Assembly: GCF_024166365.1 (NCBI RefSeq)
Contig: NC_064820.1
Span: forward strand, 141,256,001-141,320,000
Direction of reading: 5' to 3'
Source of the DNA: Elephas maximus indicus
Taxonomy: Eukaryota; Chordata; Mammalia; Proboscidea; Elephantidae
DNA: 64,000 nt
In this document: positions 37,744 to 50,167 of the stretch, one piece after another
Position numbering within the stretch: the first letter of the stretch is position 1
How the letters are laid out: every line of letters starts with the position of its first letter
Position numbers and translations under genes: made by a program
The notes under the pieces: model-generated
What the model saw: only the letters and a program-made list of their open reading frames with translations
Told to the model about the DNA's origin: nothing
Database searches by the model: none

Positions 37744-38159
37744 AAACATAGTTACAAATAATATGAAAAAACAAAAACCTAGGATGGAAAAATACTTCAG
37801 ACGCATTAAAAGAATTTGAGAAATTAACCCCTTAAGATTAAAAATAATTGTATAAGATTAAGGAATTCAGATATAGAACATTCAAAGTTCAGAAGTACAG
37901 TGGCTAGGTGTATTTTCTAAAGGTGTGGATTAAGTACAAATCCTAATTTTTTAATGCCTTCTGAGGATAAGAAAATGGGAACCACCTAGTGGTACCTTCG
38001 TACTCATCATCAAACTATCATATATTATACTGCCAAACATTAATAATATCAGATAGTACTCTTCCTTTTGGTTTCATGTTTTACTTGCTAACTAAATTAA
38101 GACTATAATGTCCTAGAGAAGTGAAAGTTCGATTCAGATCAATGTGTGTTTTCATATGT

Positions 38160-38232
38160 GTTTGTGTTCTTGCGTGTGTGTGTGTGTATGCACTTATATG
38201 TATATGCGTACATATGTGTGTACGTATGTATT
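38160..38232. repeat. TG-rich simple repeat
   Basis: Impure (TG)n with TATG variants immediately upstream of a SINE. Confidence 0.8.
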
Positions 38233-38233
38233 T

Positions 38234-38395
38234 GGAGCCCTGGTGTTGTAGTGGTTAAGACCTAGGTTGAGCTACAGCTGCTAACCAAAAGGTTGGTGGT
38301 TCGAATCCACCAGCTACTCCTTGGTAATCCTATGGGACAGCTCTACTCTGTCCCATAGGGTGCTGTGAGTAGGAATCAACTCCATGGCAATGGGA
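38234..38395 (+). mobile_element. afrotherian tRNA-derived SINE, short form
   Basis: Head GGAGCCCTGGTGTTGTAGTG, B-box-like GGTTCGAATCC, tail GGTGCTGTGAGTAGGAATC, CAACTCCATGGCAATGGG. Confidence 0.92.
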
Positions 38396-40018
38396 TTGTT
38401 TTGTAACCTGTTTGCATTTTTTTTTTCACTTGTTATTTTTAAATGTCTCTTTGTTGAATTCTCTCTTGAACCAGCTTTGCCATTCTGCTGACCCACCATT
38501 AATGATTTAAACAAAACCATGATACATGCTCACCATAAATTTGTATGAGAATTATGTTTTTAACATTTTGTTCTTGATTACTGTTATATTTTGCAGACAA
38601 GATTTTTAAAAGCTAGTGGAGTTTAGCTAATGGAATGCTAACATAAGGTTAAAAGATATTTTAAGCTGAGGTAAACCAAGAAAAGTATCATCTCTGCGTG
38701 AAACAGTGTAAAATTCTCCACACACCGTCTGTTGCTCACAAGCAATGCAGCGACCATCAGAAGTTAGAAGAGACAAATCTGTGAACTTCCAACTTAGTAG
38801 TGTTTTTGAACCATTATTATCATTAAGACCAAATTCATTAAATTATCTGTTGTGCTGAGTAGGATATGGATCAATTTAACAATATACTCTTGCCTCCTGG
38901 GAACAGACAAATTAAAATAGGTACTAGTAATAAATTCAAGGGCAAACTGACATACAAATAAGTTCATCACCATGAGCAGAGTAAACGAATAAGCTGAACT
39001 TTACTTTTAAAAGTAAAAGAAAATGTATGGATCTCATTGAGAGATTAAGGAACACTTGCTTTTATGCCCAAGCATCTCATGTCTGGATTAGAGTTCCCAA
39101 CTCTACTTTTAGGATTTGATCGTGACTTTTTTTTCCTTTTTTTCTCACTCTGAGTCAGTCAATCATCAGTTATTGTTCAGAATCTACTAGTAAATTCTGA
39201 AAAAAATACCTAAAAATTGTAAGACTTGATTCTGGATTTAAGGAATTTGCTCATATAATGGGCCATATTAACCATGCTTCTCTCAGTTATGTTATTCTTT
39301 TTCCTTTTCAACTTGTTTGCAGATAAGTGTGAAATTCTCTGCTGAAGCCTCTGAAATATTTATTTGGAAACCAAGATCTGGGTACTGGGTGTTTTCATGG
39401 ATACTGGGGTGTCATTGCTCCTAGGCCTTTTCAATGGATAGATCTAAGAAATACAACAGTGACTTCATACTGGTACCTCTAATTTCAGTACAATCACACA
39501 GCATTATCCCTTGCCTTTCCACAGTCATATTTTTTCTTTCCTTCTTCCAGTGAGGACCTTAACTCTTAACAGCATTAAAAAAAATAAATAAATAAGAAAG
39601 CTATTTGTATAAGTCAAAATGTGTTATTAATAAAACACAGAAACATATCCACCTCTTTAACTGCCTATGTTGAAGACAGAGGTGCATAAACAAAGTTGTT
39701 ACTCACAAATTAGGGCCTCAGAAAAAATTAAGACGTAATGTAAAGTAATTAGTATGCAAAATTAAGAATAAGTCTTGGTAGAGTATTTGAGAAGATCAGT
39801 GAGATTGCCTCATAGTCAGATGGCAATAAAAGAATATCCACCCTGGATCTGTCAAAGGACTCAAGAATTGACCTTTATGTAAGAGCTGGGTTTTGAAATT
39901 CAAACCCAACATGAGTATTCAAAGAATTGCTGTTGAAATGAAAATTAGATATCTTCGTGGGTGTTTGTAACAACTAAAATTAGAATAATTTATTAGAAAT
40001 TATAGGAACTTGATTACT
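38396..40018. other. AT-rich non-coding DNA, no gene seen
   Basis: Nothing coding recognised. Confidence 0.5.
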
Positions 40019-40228
40019 GACTCTGGGTGGCACAAACGATTAAGTACTTGGCTACTAACAAAAATGTTGGTGGTTTGTAGCCACCCAAAAATTCCTCAGA
40101 AGAAAGGCCTACTCCTGATCTACTCCTGAAAGGCCACCCCCATCGAAAACCCTATGGAGCACAGTTCTACTCTGAATTACATGTAGTCACCACAAGTTGG
40201 AATCAACTCCACAGCAGCTGGTAATCAT
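40019..40228 (+). mobile_element. afrotherian tRNA-derived SINE, diverged
   Basis: Head TGACTCTGGGTGGCACAAAC; the middle carries an altered long-form-like segment (TACTCCTGAAAGGCC); tail GTCACCACAAGTTGGAATCA, ACTCCACAGCAGCTGG. Older than most SINE copies here. Confidence 0.8.
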
Positions 40229-41342
40229 GGACTCAATTATGCCCAATATTTAAAGCCAGGGATTAGGATTTTGTGAAAAATATAAATAAGTTTTCTCCAA
40301 ACTCAAAGGTTTAAAATGCTTTTTTCTGATGTTTGTGAGTATGTGTTTTTGTGTACAGGTTCAGGCAGTCTGTAAGCAATGGATATGAAGAAGACTGGTT
40401 TCATTTAGATTAGAAATAAAGGAAGAAGGAGAGAAAGAAGAAAAATGTATTTTCCTTTTATGTTAAAACAAAGTGAGGTTCTAATGTGCTGATAATCTAT
40501 TTCTTGACTAGGGTGGGCTTTCACAGCTGTGTTCAATTTGTGATAATACCTTGTGCTATACTTTATGATTTATGTACTTCTTATATAAAAAAAAAAGTTT
40601 TTTTTTTTTTTAGTACCGTAATTTGATTTCAAAAATTCAAAGAAAAGAACAGGAACTTTATGGGATTTAAATTTTGCAAGTTCAAGGAACAAATTACGGG
40701 TAAAAGTCAAGTCAATGAAGTAAGTCTTTTTTATGATTCTGTAGGTATGAGAAGTACCATGACCTCGAAAGTCATTAAATCTCATTTTTTAGTCTTTGAA
40801 ACTCAGAGATGAAAAAGCCAACAAGTAATAAGATAATGAGTCTGCAAAACTTCTCTGGGGGCTTAATGAACTCAAGGAGAGAGAGGGCATTTCAGAGTTT
40901 TTATTGCTAAAGTGTGAAGGCCAATATTCAATGAAGCGCTGCAGCTTTTTTCATTGGTTCAAATCATGGTGGTGAAAGGATGAATTTACATAATTATTTG
41001 GATGCAACTTGTCCACATGTTGCCCAAAGGTATTCATTTCTTGACTCTGAGTAAACTTGTTTAACAACTTACCTTGCTACAGTACGAGAAGGAGAGCTGG
41101 TGTACTTTCAATGGGAGAGCTTCAAAAGTCCAGACAGAAAATCTGGGTATGAACTAATAACTACAATTACCGACTTGATGCCTTTTGCGAAAGGCTTTAT
41201 GAATTTTCCTTTTCTTTCCTTTCAGAAGCATTTACGTTAAATATAGCTTACATTACAGCCAGTGATGGTGTAACACAGTCATTTTCAGGGGCATAGCCCC
41301 AGCATACTCTTAGTGGAGAGCAGGGAAGAAATTTGTTCCTCT
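40229..41342. other. non-coding DNA, no gene seen
   Basis: Nothing recognised apart from an A/T run at about 40587-40612. Confidence 0.5.
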
Positions 41343-41355
41343 GTATTTTACACTG

Positions 41356-42640
41356 CTATTTTATTCATAAGGCTTTCACTGGCTAATGCTTTTCAGAAGT
41401 AGACTGCTGGGTCCTTCTTCCTAGACTGTCTGTCAGTCTGGAAGCTCAGCTGAAACCTGGTCTCCATGGGTGACCCTGCTGGTATCTGAATACTGGTGGC
41501 ATAGCTTCCAGCATCATAACAACACACAAGCCCCCACAGTATGACAAACTGACAGACACGTGAGGCATTCGACTGTGTGGATCATAACAAATTATGGATA
41601 ACATTGCAAAGAATGGGAATTCCAGAACACTTAATTGTATTCACGAGGAACTTTTACATAGATCAAGAGACAATTTTTTTGGACAGAACAAGAGGATATT
41701 GATTGGTTTAAAGTCAGGAAAGGTGTGTGTCAGGAAAGGGTTGTATCCTTTCATCATACCTATTCAATCTGTTTGCTGAGCAAATAATCTGAGAAGCTGG
41801 ACTATATGAAGAAGAACGGGGCATCAGGATTGGAGGAAGACTCATTAACAACCTGCGTTATGCAGGTGACACAACCTTGCTTGCTGAAAGTGAAAAGGAC
41901 TTGAAGCACTTACTAATGAAGATCAAAGACCACAGCCTTCAGCATGGACTGGATCTCAACCTAAGGAAAACAAAAATCCTCACAACTGGACCAATAAGGA
42001 ACATTGTGATAAATGGAGAAAAGATTGAAATTGTCAATGATTTCATTTTACTTGGATCCACAATCAACAGCCATGGCAGCAGCAGTCAAGAAATCAAATG
42101 ATGCATTGCATTGGGTAAATCTGCTTGCAAAGAGCCTCTTAAAAGTGTTGAAAAACAAAGATGTCACCTTGAAGATTAAGGTGCAGCTGACCTGAGCCAT
42201 GGTATTTTTCAAAGGGATCATATGCATGTGAAAGCTGGACAATGAATAAGGAAGGCCGAAGAGGAGTTGACGCCATTGAATTGTGGTGTTGGCGAAGCAT
42301 ATTGAATATACCATGGACTGCCAAAAGAATGAAGAAATCTGTCTTGGAAGAAGTACAACCAGAATGTTCCTTAGAAGCAAGGATGGCGAGACTGTGTCTT
42401 ACATACTCTGGGCATGTTGTCAGGAGGGATCAGTCACTGAAAAGGACATCATGCTTAGCAAAGTACAGGGTCACAGGAAAAGAGGAAGACCCTCAGTAAG
42501 GTGGATTGACACAGTGGCTACAACAATGAGCTCAAGCATAACAACGATTATAAGGATGGCACAGGACCAGGCAGTGTTTCGTTCTGTTGTGCATAGTGCC
42601 ACTATGAGTTGGAACCGACTTGATGGCACTTAACAACAAC
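41356..42640 (+). mobile_element. RTE (BovB-like) LINE, 3' part with inverted 5' end
   Basis: 41356-41563 is the RTE 5' terminal module in reverse, from ATTCATAAGG to the terminus CTGACAGACACGTG. At 41564 it switches to the plus-strand 3' part (AGGCATTCGACTGTGTGGAT) and ends GGCACTTAACAACAAC at 42640. A 13-bp duplication with one mismatch bounds the whole unit: GTATTTTACACTG at 41343-41355 and GTAATTTACACTG at 42641-42653. This shows a single insertion event. The reverse transcriptase box at 41859-41870 reads YAGD instead of YADD, and the frame is broken. Confidence 0.9.
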
Positions 42641-42653
42641 GTAATTTACACTG

Positions 42654-43099
42654 ACTTGTACTGGGAATCTGCTTGGGTTATCCTAGAAGCTAGTTGCACT
42701 GTGAGTTTATGTAACTGATAGTTTAGCCAAGCTCCTTTCAGAAGGTTTTTTTTTTTTTTTTTTTGAGAGCTCCAACTCCTTAATCAATCAAGCAAATTTT
42801 AACTAACTAGGCTGTAAATGTTTGTTACTAATTCTAATCAAATGGCAAAATAAAAGCATGTAAAGTAATGAAATAACTCTATAGACTCTTTTCCAATTTA
42901 AAAGTTTTTCTTTTATCTCAGGGACATATATTCTGTACTACTGACATCAGAATAATTTTTTAAAAAGTTAACATTTGTTATAGAGTTTAAAAACATTGTC
43001 ACAATAATCCTATAAAGCAGTTAAGGTAATTTTACCCACTTTATAGAGATGTAAATTGAAGGTTCCAGAGAAAAAGAAGCCTTTCAGCTTCTGAAAACT
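42654..43099. other. non-coding DNA with possible MIR remnant
   Basis: Poly-T run at about 42747-42765. About 42990-43080 weakly resembles a reverse MIR. No gene seen. Confidence 0.4.
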
Positions 43100-43850
43100 A
43101 ATCCCTTTTGTAAAAACAATTTGAGGGCAGTGTCTGACCTCCTCTAACTTCATAAGGGGGAAGGAGAATCAAGACCAATAGCCCAAGGCTGATTCCTAGG
43201 AGGCAGAGGTCAGATATACCTCCTTTCTCCGCCATCTTTACCAACTCTGACAAACAGTCCCTCCCACAGCACTCTCTACTTCTCTGCTGGGTTTGATAAT
43301 TCATTACAATAGCCACGCAAAACTCACAGACCATACTCATGATTATGGGGTTTATTAGGGATGTAACAGGTTACAGTTCAGGCTCAGGAACACTCAAGGA
43401 TACAGTTATTCCATCAGGACAGCCTCTTTCCAGCTGTGCTTATAGGCACACCTCTCCCTGGCTCTAGGCCTCTACCCAAAGGTACTCAGCCTCTTGCTCA
43501 GTTGGTCAGTAAGCCCAAAACACCATATCTTACTGCCAGGTCTCTGTTACCGCTTCCCATCATCATCAAGGTTACAGCTTGCTTTCTGTCTCCTGGGTTC
43601 AGGACCTTCTCAGGTGCAGGGATCCCAGGTCCATAGGATGTGCTGGCTCCTAGTCGTTCTTCCTTGGTGGTGGTGGAGCCTCTCTTTTCTGCCTCTGGAT
43701 TGGCTCATTTTAAACCCAGGGGATGGCAAAACTGACCAATCCCATTGGTGGGCCACAATTACCCTATCACACAGTCCTGCCCAGTCACTTAGGTGGGAGT
43801 TATAGGCCAATGGCTAGAAAGACCACACACAGAAGTGATCTATCATACAG
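43100..43850 (-). mobile_element. possible ancient LTR, reverse orientation
   Basis: On the minus strand it holds CCCTAATAAACCCCATAATC, followed by a GTCTGTGAGTTTTGCGTGG stretch and AAAGATGGCGGAG. The AATAAA and the composition fit an LTR or related old repeat. Family and exact ends are not recognised. Confidence 0.3.
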
Positions 43851-43856
43851 AATCCT

Positions 43857-43990
43857 TCTACTTGTTAGCTGGCACTGAGACCATTCCAACTCATAGTGAC
43901 CCTATGTAGAACAGAACAAAACATTGCCTGGTCGTACCATCTTCACAGTTGTTATGTTTGAATCCATTGTTGCTGCCACTGTGTCCCTTT
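43857..43990 (-). mobile_element. RTE (BovB-like) LINE, short 3' fragment
   Basis: Plus strand reads GTTAGCTGGCACTGAGACC, ACTCATAGTGACCCTATGTA, AGAACAGAACAAAACATTGC, the reverse of the RTE 3' end. Confidence 0.7.
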
Positions 43991-44425
43991 TACTGTGGAC
44001 TACTATTTGACACCTCTTCTGCATGTTTTTTGTTAGATAATGGCACATTTATTTATTGTACATTATAAGTTAAAGCGTTTCACTTCTCTGCTCAAAATCC
44101 TGTAATGGCAAACCATCTCAATTAGTTGTAAAATCCCAAGTCCTCCAAAAAAAAAAAAAAGTGACCTATAAAACCCTACATTATCACCTCCACTTTATCT
44201 CCTTAGCCTTTCTTCCAACTCATTCAGCTCCGATGTCACACAGGTGCCCCTGGTCTCTATCATGTTTGTTCTTCTGGGATGCTCTTCTGTGAGATTTCTG
44301 TGCAATTAATGCTTTCACCTTCTTTAAGCCTTTTACACATCTTGATAGTGAGGCTTCTCTACAGACTTACATTAAATTGCAAACCCCCATCTATTGTCTT
44401 TGCTGCCCTACTATACTGCTTTTTA
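43991..44425 (+). mobile_element. L2 LINE 3' fragment
   Basis: Contains the L2 3' order: CTCAAAATCCTGTAATGGC, AAATCCCAAGTCCTCC, GACCTATAAAACCCTACATT, ATCTCCTTAGCC, GGGATGCTCTTCTGTGAG. Ancient and non-coding. Confidence 0.65.
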
Positions 44426-44880
44426 TTCTTCTTAGCACTTTTCACCATCTGAATATCTATCTATCTACTGTATTCTTACGCAAATAATGCACACCTCCTG
44501 CATTTGTTTGCTGACCGCCATCTCCTCATGAGGTATTTTTGTAAGAGCATTATATTAGCTTTTTTTTTTCTTTTTTATGGCGGCATGTGGAAGAAGGTTG
44601 GCATGACATCACTTGAGAGGGTTACTCATGGAGGGAGGGTGCAATGGCAAACAAATGCTGAAGGCACTTATTTGCATAAAAATATATCTATTTAACCTGT
44701 CTTCATCACCACCATCTGTCCATATACACACACAGAGACATACACACACATACAAATGCATGCATACACATACAGGAACGTCTCCTTCCACTGCAATGTA
44801 AGCTCCAGGAGAACAGGTATTATTATCTGCTTTTTCTATTGCTTTTCCTTGTGTCCTAGAATAGTGCCTGAAGCATAGTA

Positions 44881-45048
44881 AGAACCAAACCAAACCAAAT
44901 CCATTGCCATGGAGTCCATTCCAACTCATAGTGGCCCGATAGAACAGAGTAGATCTGCCCCATAGGGCTTCCAAGGAGCAGCTGGTAAATTAGAACTGCT
45001 GACCTTTCGGTCGGCAGCTGAGGTCTTAACCACTACACCACCAGGGCT
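44881..45048 (-). mobile_element. afrotherian tRNA-derived SINE, short form
   Basis: Reverse orientation: tail CCATTGCCATGGAGTCCATT, head CACTACACCACCAGGGCTCC. Flanked by a 14-bp duplication with one mismatch (CCTGAAGCATAGTA at 44867-44880, CCTGAAGCGTAGTA at 45049-45062). Confidence 0.93.
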
Positions 45049-45062
45049 CCTGAAGCGTAGTA

Positions 45063-47454
45063 GGTACTCAATAAATATGTGTTGACTGAATTAAAGAGTA
45101 GATGGCCTTACCCAAAACAGAATAAATTAAATATAGCAATAACAACAATGACAACGGCTACAGCTTATAGACACTTTTCTCAGTGATTTTCATAATATAT
45201 TGTTTTTTATCTTACATGCAGGGAGAGAAAAGGAATCAGTAAGGTTAGGCAATAGATAGTTAATAAAAGTTATGTTTGAGTGTTGAGGTTATAAAGGATT
45301 GATATTCAGTTTTCTGTTTTGTTTTGCTTATCTCTTTTTTCTGAATGTCCTACTGTGAACTTTCCTTATTATAATAAAAAAGAAAATATTTTTGAGCAAA
45401 AGCATTTGTTTTTCTCCAAGTTAGGTTAATATCATCTGATTTGTGATAGAGAAACAGTGTCTTCTCTTCGCCTTTCCTGACCTACTGTTACGGCTACTCT
45501 CAGTTATCAAGATTTTCTTTCTTTAACTTCCTCTTTGTCTGTCTGACATATTGGTCCAATAGAAGACACCCAAATCTTGTGTGTGTGTGTTTGCTTAAGA
45601 TTGGCCCAAGGCATATCTGGGCAGCTTTACATAGTATTATATATAATACTATATATTATAGTACAATAGACTACTTTTCGGAGAGAAAATGTGGCTCCCT
45701 TTTAGAAGCGAAAATGACTTATTGTTTTCAAGCCCATGACTATTTCTTTGAGCAAACACATTTTGTCACAAAACACATTTTAAACAAATAAAATACAGTT
45801 TCATTCACATCAACACTAAGAAGCTTCTTGGGGGTTTTAGCTACATGAGCTGTGACTATAGAATGAAATATTTATTTTGCACTACTGATTTGTAAAGTCT
45901 TTCCCACCAAACCAGGAAACATATAGAACTTGCTAGAACTGAGAAAACAGAAATAAAATTGAGATATTATCCTTTTTCAGCTAACTTCTTGAATATTCCA
46001 TCACTTTGTCTGCCTCTTTGAAACTCAAACTGTGCTTTACATACATTGTAGTGTGACAAAGAAATAAGTCATGTTGACTTTTTTGAGCTGTTCACTCGCT
46101 TACCTGGAAGGCCCCAAGCGGATAATCCATTGACATCAAATGAGAGACCCAGATATTCAGCTCCATGACATGACCACAATCCTTTTTATGTCTATTTTTT
46201 TCTTCATAATCTGCAGCAGTACCATCCTGGTTGGCCCAAAGGCCTTGTGATCGAAGATAAACCTTGTTTGTTGTTTTCATAAAGAGGCATAACCCATAAA
46301 AATGAGACTAGATGAGCAGCCCTTCCTCTTCCCCACATTTCTAGAATAAATGAATATTACGTTTTATGCTTCCTCTAGTGAAGTAGCTACATACATCATT
46401 ATGATTGATTGAAAAAAGTGATTCCATCTGTAACTGGTTTGGTTGTGAAAGGTAAATGCTTTTTGTAAAAGTAGTCCCAAGATTATGTTGCAATGCGTGC
46501 TGGCCTCAGTAGTAACAATAATGAGGACCTGGGGAGGAGGTGGGTCATATTATGATTCTTGCTGAGTTTCTGGGTTTATTAGGTTGCAAATCCTGCAAGG
46601 TCCTCTTGCCTGTTGTAACAATTTAAAGCAGAATTAATGAAATTCTAGGAGATTGTTTCTTCTAATTTTTCAAGAAAAATTACAAGCTTTTCATCTTCTT
46701 TATTGAATATTTTGGTGTATTACTCATATGCCCATCTGCTCCCTGTTTCTCTCACTTTCTTTAAGCAGGCAGTATACCCTTGCCTGGATACGTCTAATAT
46801 ATATTAGATAATTTTTTTCCTGTTGCTTATTTTGAATTAAAATTCTTTAGATGGCCACCTCTTGGACCTGGACACCAACTTCTTTCAGCATCTTCTCAAA
46901 CAACTTTGTCTCTTTTTGTTTGCTTGTTTAGTTTTTTATATATATATATATATTTGTTTATATATATATCTCTCCCCCAGGATGACAAACACAGAAACAT
47001 ACAAAAGTAAACTGACTTTTATCTTTTCCACAGAAAACAATGTACTCTACCTTGGTAGGTGATTAAGAATTTTTTTTTTTTTCTTGACTGAAATTTTTGA
47101 CCACACGTTTCCTGTCTTGGTGCCTGGAGTCAGTTGCTGAGAAATCGTCGAAAACTAAGGAAGGTAGTGATGGGAGAATTCCAGTCCTAGGAACTCAGAC
47201 TTTAATTTTCTTCTTTTTTTGTTGCCCACACTATCTGTATAAACTTCCTTTCCATGTGTTTTCTCTTTGCTTCCTCAGAGACCGATGCCTCTACTGCTCT
47301 TACACAACTGCTCTGTGGGCTCTGCTAGTATAGAATCCTGGTTTCTGAGATATTAAAAATAAGACTATGGCATTTTAACTAAGCTAACCCTAAACTGTAA
47401 GTAGGGATATGTGGGGTGTGTGTGTGTGTGTGTGTGTGCACGTGTGTGTAAAAC
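45063..47454. other. AT-rich non-coding DNA; one weak exon candidate inside
   Basis: No repeat family is clear. (TA)n lies at about 46938-46972 and (GT)n at about 47416-47450. The stretch 46092-46280 on the minus strand is listed separately. Confidence 0.4.
46092..46280 (-). other. protein-like open frame ending at a consensus splice donor (exon candidate)
   Basis: The minus strand is open from ATG at 46280 to a TGA at 46092. The residues are unusually protein-like for this AT-rich stretch, with Trp, Cys, His and charged residues mixed (for example KKDCGHVMELNIWVSHL). Near 46107 the minus strand reads GGCCTTCCAG then GTAAGC, which fits a vertebrate splice donor. A possible acceptor AAACAAG lies near 46262 but its pyrimidine tract is poor. 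I do not recognise the protein. It could be a host exon, an old repeat-derived frame or chance. Confidence 0.25.
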
Positions 47455-47620
47455 CCACTAATACTCTGGCAAGCTTTCCTTTTACAATTGAGGACACTGA
47501 GGTCCAGGCAAGCTAATTAACTGAAAAAGTTAAAAATCTCTTCCACTGTGGAGTCAACCTGAGGACAGTATCTCCCTTCCAAATGGTGACACCATAGCCA
47601 GGTCCACACAGAGCCTGATG
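47455..47620 (-). mobile_element. MIR SINE fragment
   Basis: The plus strand carries TTTACAATTGAGGACACTGA, GGTCCAGGCAAGC and TAATTAACTG, a diverged reverse complement of the MIR core. Confidence 0.45.
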
Positions 47621-49728
47621 ACAGGACAAAATTCATAAACTACATTTTTTTTTACCTACATAAGGATTATCTGTATGAAATCTGATAGATTTGAAATTTA
47701 CCTTGCTTCATTCTTTCTTGTCACCAATTGATTTGCACGCCCAAAGATCCGATGTATGTCCTGGAGATGCACAGCAGTTAAGGGAAGTCGGGAATTCCGG
47801 AGGGTGCCTCTGGAAAAGCAAAAGCTAGCAATGGCTTTCCCGGGCTGGCTTCAGAACTGTGCTGCTTGCTCTCTGAACCGTTGCTAGGCTGCTTTTCTTC
47901 CTTGTCATTGATAAAGAGAATATCAGTAAATTCTCCTGTTTCTATACCATTTACTCCAAACAGAAGTTTTTTTTTTTTCTTTTTTAATTTTATCTTCTTT
48001 GCTTTGCTTTTTATTTATTTTTCTTTCAGTCAACCTCTTGCACAGATACTGTGGTTATTTCAGGAAATGACATATTGAAAAAAATTATAATTTGCAAACA
48101 ACAAATATGTTTAATCCTGGCTTTTAGTTTGTATGAAAGGTTTACTTACTCTATCTACTCTAAACACCTGTTGTAAGTCCCAAAAAGAGAAAAGTTAATG
48201 AGAAAATCTCTCCACAGAATTTTTTGCCAGATGCAGGCCTACTTACCAAGGCATGTCTAGCTTACATAAAGCAAAAAAAAAAAAAAAAAAAAGACCAGAT
48301 CACGGTTTCCTTGATTTCAGCACTTAAATGAAGTCATTAAAATGTGTAAAAACTGAAAAAGGATCAAACAAAAACCTCTGGCCTCCCAAATTTTCTGTAA
48401 AGCAATATTCATGATAAAAAATGAACTAATCTATTCCCTGAAATGCACTACATATTTAAAAAAATAAAGCAAAAAATAAAATCTCACACACTAAACTAGA
48501 CTTGGGCCATTTTAAAATAGGCTTGTAGACCCAAGTTTTGGTTATAATACGACTTTGCAAGAATTGAAGCTAATTGAATTTGGGAAGTGTCAGGCACTAT
48601 TTATAAGCAAAACCAAATGCTATGAGATTTTCAAGCTAAGCTTGAATGAACTCAATTTACAAATTCAGACTTTTTACTTGCTGAATAAAATGCACATAGA
48701 GACAAATATGCTTTCATCAGCAACTAACTGGGAGTTTATACCCATACATGCTATTCTATTCTGTTCCATGTTGTAGAAATACTTTGTAACCCTGAAGTAA
48801 AGGTTTGAAGGTGAGGGATGGAAAAAAAAAAAAAATTCAAGATGGGTTAATTTGTCTCTTATAGTCAGAAAGTTTGTCTAGAAATGTGAATGGAAAAATA
48901 AAGTACTTTGATATATTTCCCTTGAGAATTATTTAGGCTGGGACTGCCAGAATAGGTAAAGCAATGTGTTTGCTTCCTATCTAAATTGTAACTAGAAAGT
49001 TTTACTATCAAGAATCACATTCACCTAAACACATTTATTTCTGATCTCAGGATCCTGTAACAGGCAGTACAGACCCTTAACATGTGCCTTCAAATAGCAA
49101 ACTATTAGTAATAGAGCCACCAAGAAGGGTAAGTAAGATGACAGGGTTTGCAGGGACCAATTGGCTGATAGTATGAAATGACAAGAGTGGATAATGGTTC
49201 TAAAGTGTTAAAAAAAAGAAAAAAAAATTTTTTTCTTTTTTTTTTTTAAGTCTTAGATGCCAGTAAAAAGAATAAGAAACAATGAAAGAGGTCAGTCAGA
49301 AGCCCTGAGATGACATGTTCTTCTGATGAGAATGCACAAAGGAAATACACTATGTCAGTGAAACTAGTAGCCCTGTTCCTAGAAACTCTGAACAGCAGTT
49401 CACCTAGTTAGTCAGCTAGGGTTGTTTTGTTTTATAAAGGTCTTGCTGCCTTGTTGCTATAGAAGTAGGCGAATTTGAATTCCTGTCCTTTATTAGAAGG
49501 CTGATGAATAAATACATATATTCACATAAGCTATTTTTACCATAAGGGCAAGAAGTAGTTTAAAAGAAAAAGGAAAAGCCATTAGAAAGGGCTTGCTTCT
49601 TTTTCTTCTCAGAAAGATTTCTTTGGTTCAATTCCTTTGCCCTGTTTATCCATCTTTCCTCAAATGTACCTTGTCCTACTTAAAGACTTTTTACTTGAAG
49701 CATTTCTTCCAATCTGTTGATTAAATAA
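47621..49728. other. AT-rich non-coding DNA, no gene seen
   Basis: A-runs at about 48273-48292 and 48822-48835. Nothing coding is recognised. Confidence 0.5.
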
Positions 49729-49875
49729 GGGGCCCTGGGTGCACAATGGTTAAGCACTTGGTGTTAACCATCAGTGGTTCAAACCCAAGAGCCACTCACT
49801 CCCTGGAAGAAAAGGTCCGGGCATCTGCTCCTGTAAAGATGGGAATCCACATGATGGCACACAACAACGGTGAAC
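49729..49875 (+). mobile_element. afrotherian tRNA-derived SINE, diverged variant
   Basis: Head GGGGCCCTGGGTGCACAATG, TTAAGCACTTGGTG, B-box-like GGTTCAAACCC. The end, GATGGCACACAACAACGG, is closer to the RTE terminus than to the usual SINE tail. Confidence 0.75.
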
Positions 49876-49965
49876 ATTAAGAAACATCTCTCCGTAGAGA
49901 ATCTTTTGTTTTCCTTTTTTTTATCAATAGGGTGTTGATATATTTTCTTTGTTCAAGGACCTTCT

Positions 49966-50167
49966 ATCTCAATGGTTATCAAATTCTCAAAGTGTGATTC
50001 TAGGACTAGCAGGATTAGTTACCTGGAAACCTGATGGAAATGTAAATTCTCGGGCCCCCCACTCTAGACCTACTGAATTAGAAAGTCTAGAGGTAAGGCC
50101 CAGTGACCTGTGTTTTAACAAGCATTCCAGGTGATCCTGATATACACTAATGTTTGTGAGTCACTAG
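49966..50167 (+). mobile_element. MER5A hAT-Charlie element
   Basis: Nearly complete. It runs through TCTCAAAGTGTGATTCTAGG, GACCTACTGAATTAGAAAGT, AGGCCCAGTGACCTGTGTTT, TAACAAGCATTCCAGGTGAT and TTTGTGAGTCACTAG. Confidence 0.8.

Noticed and set aside
45634..45668. AT-rich palindrome (TAGTATTATATATAATACTA)
   Set aside because: Short and low complexity; expected by chance in AT-rich DNA.
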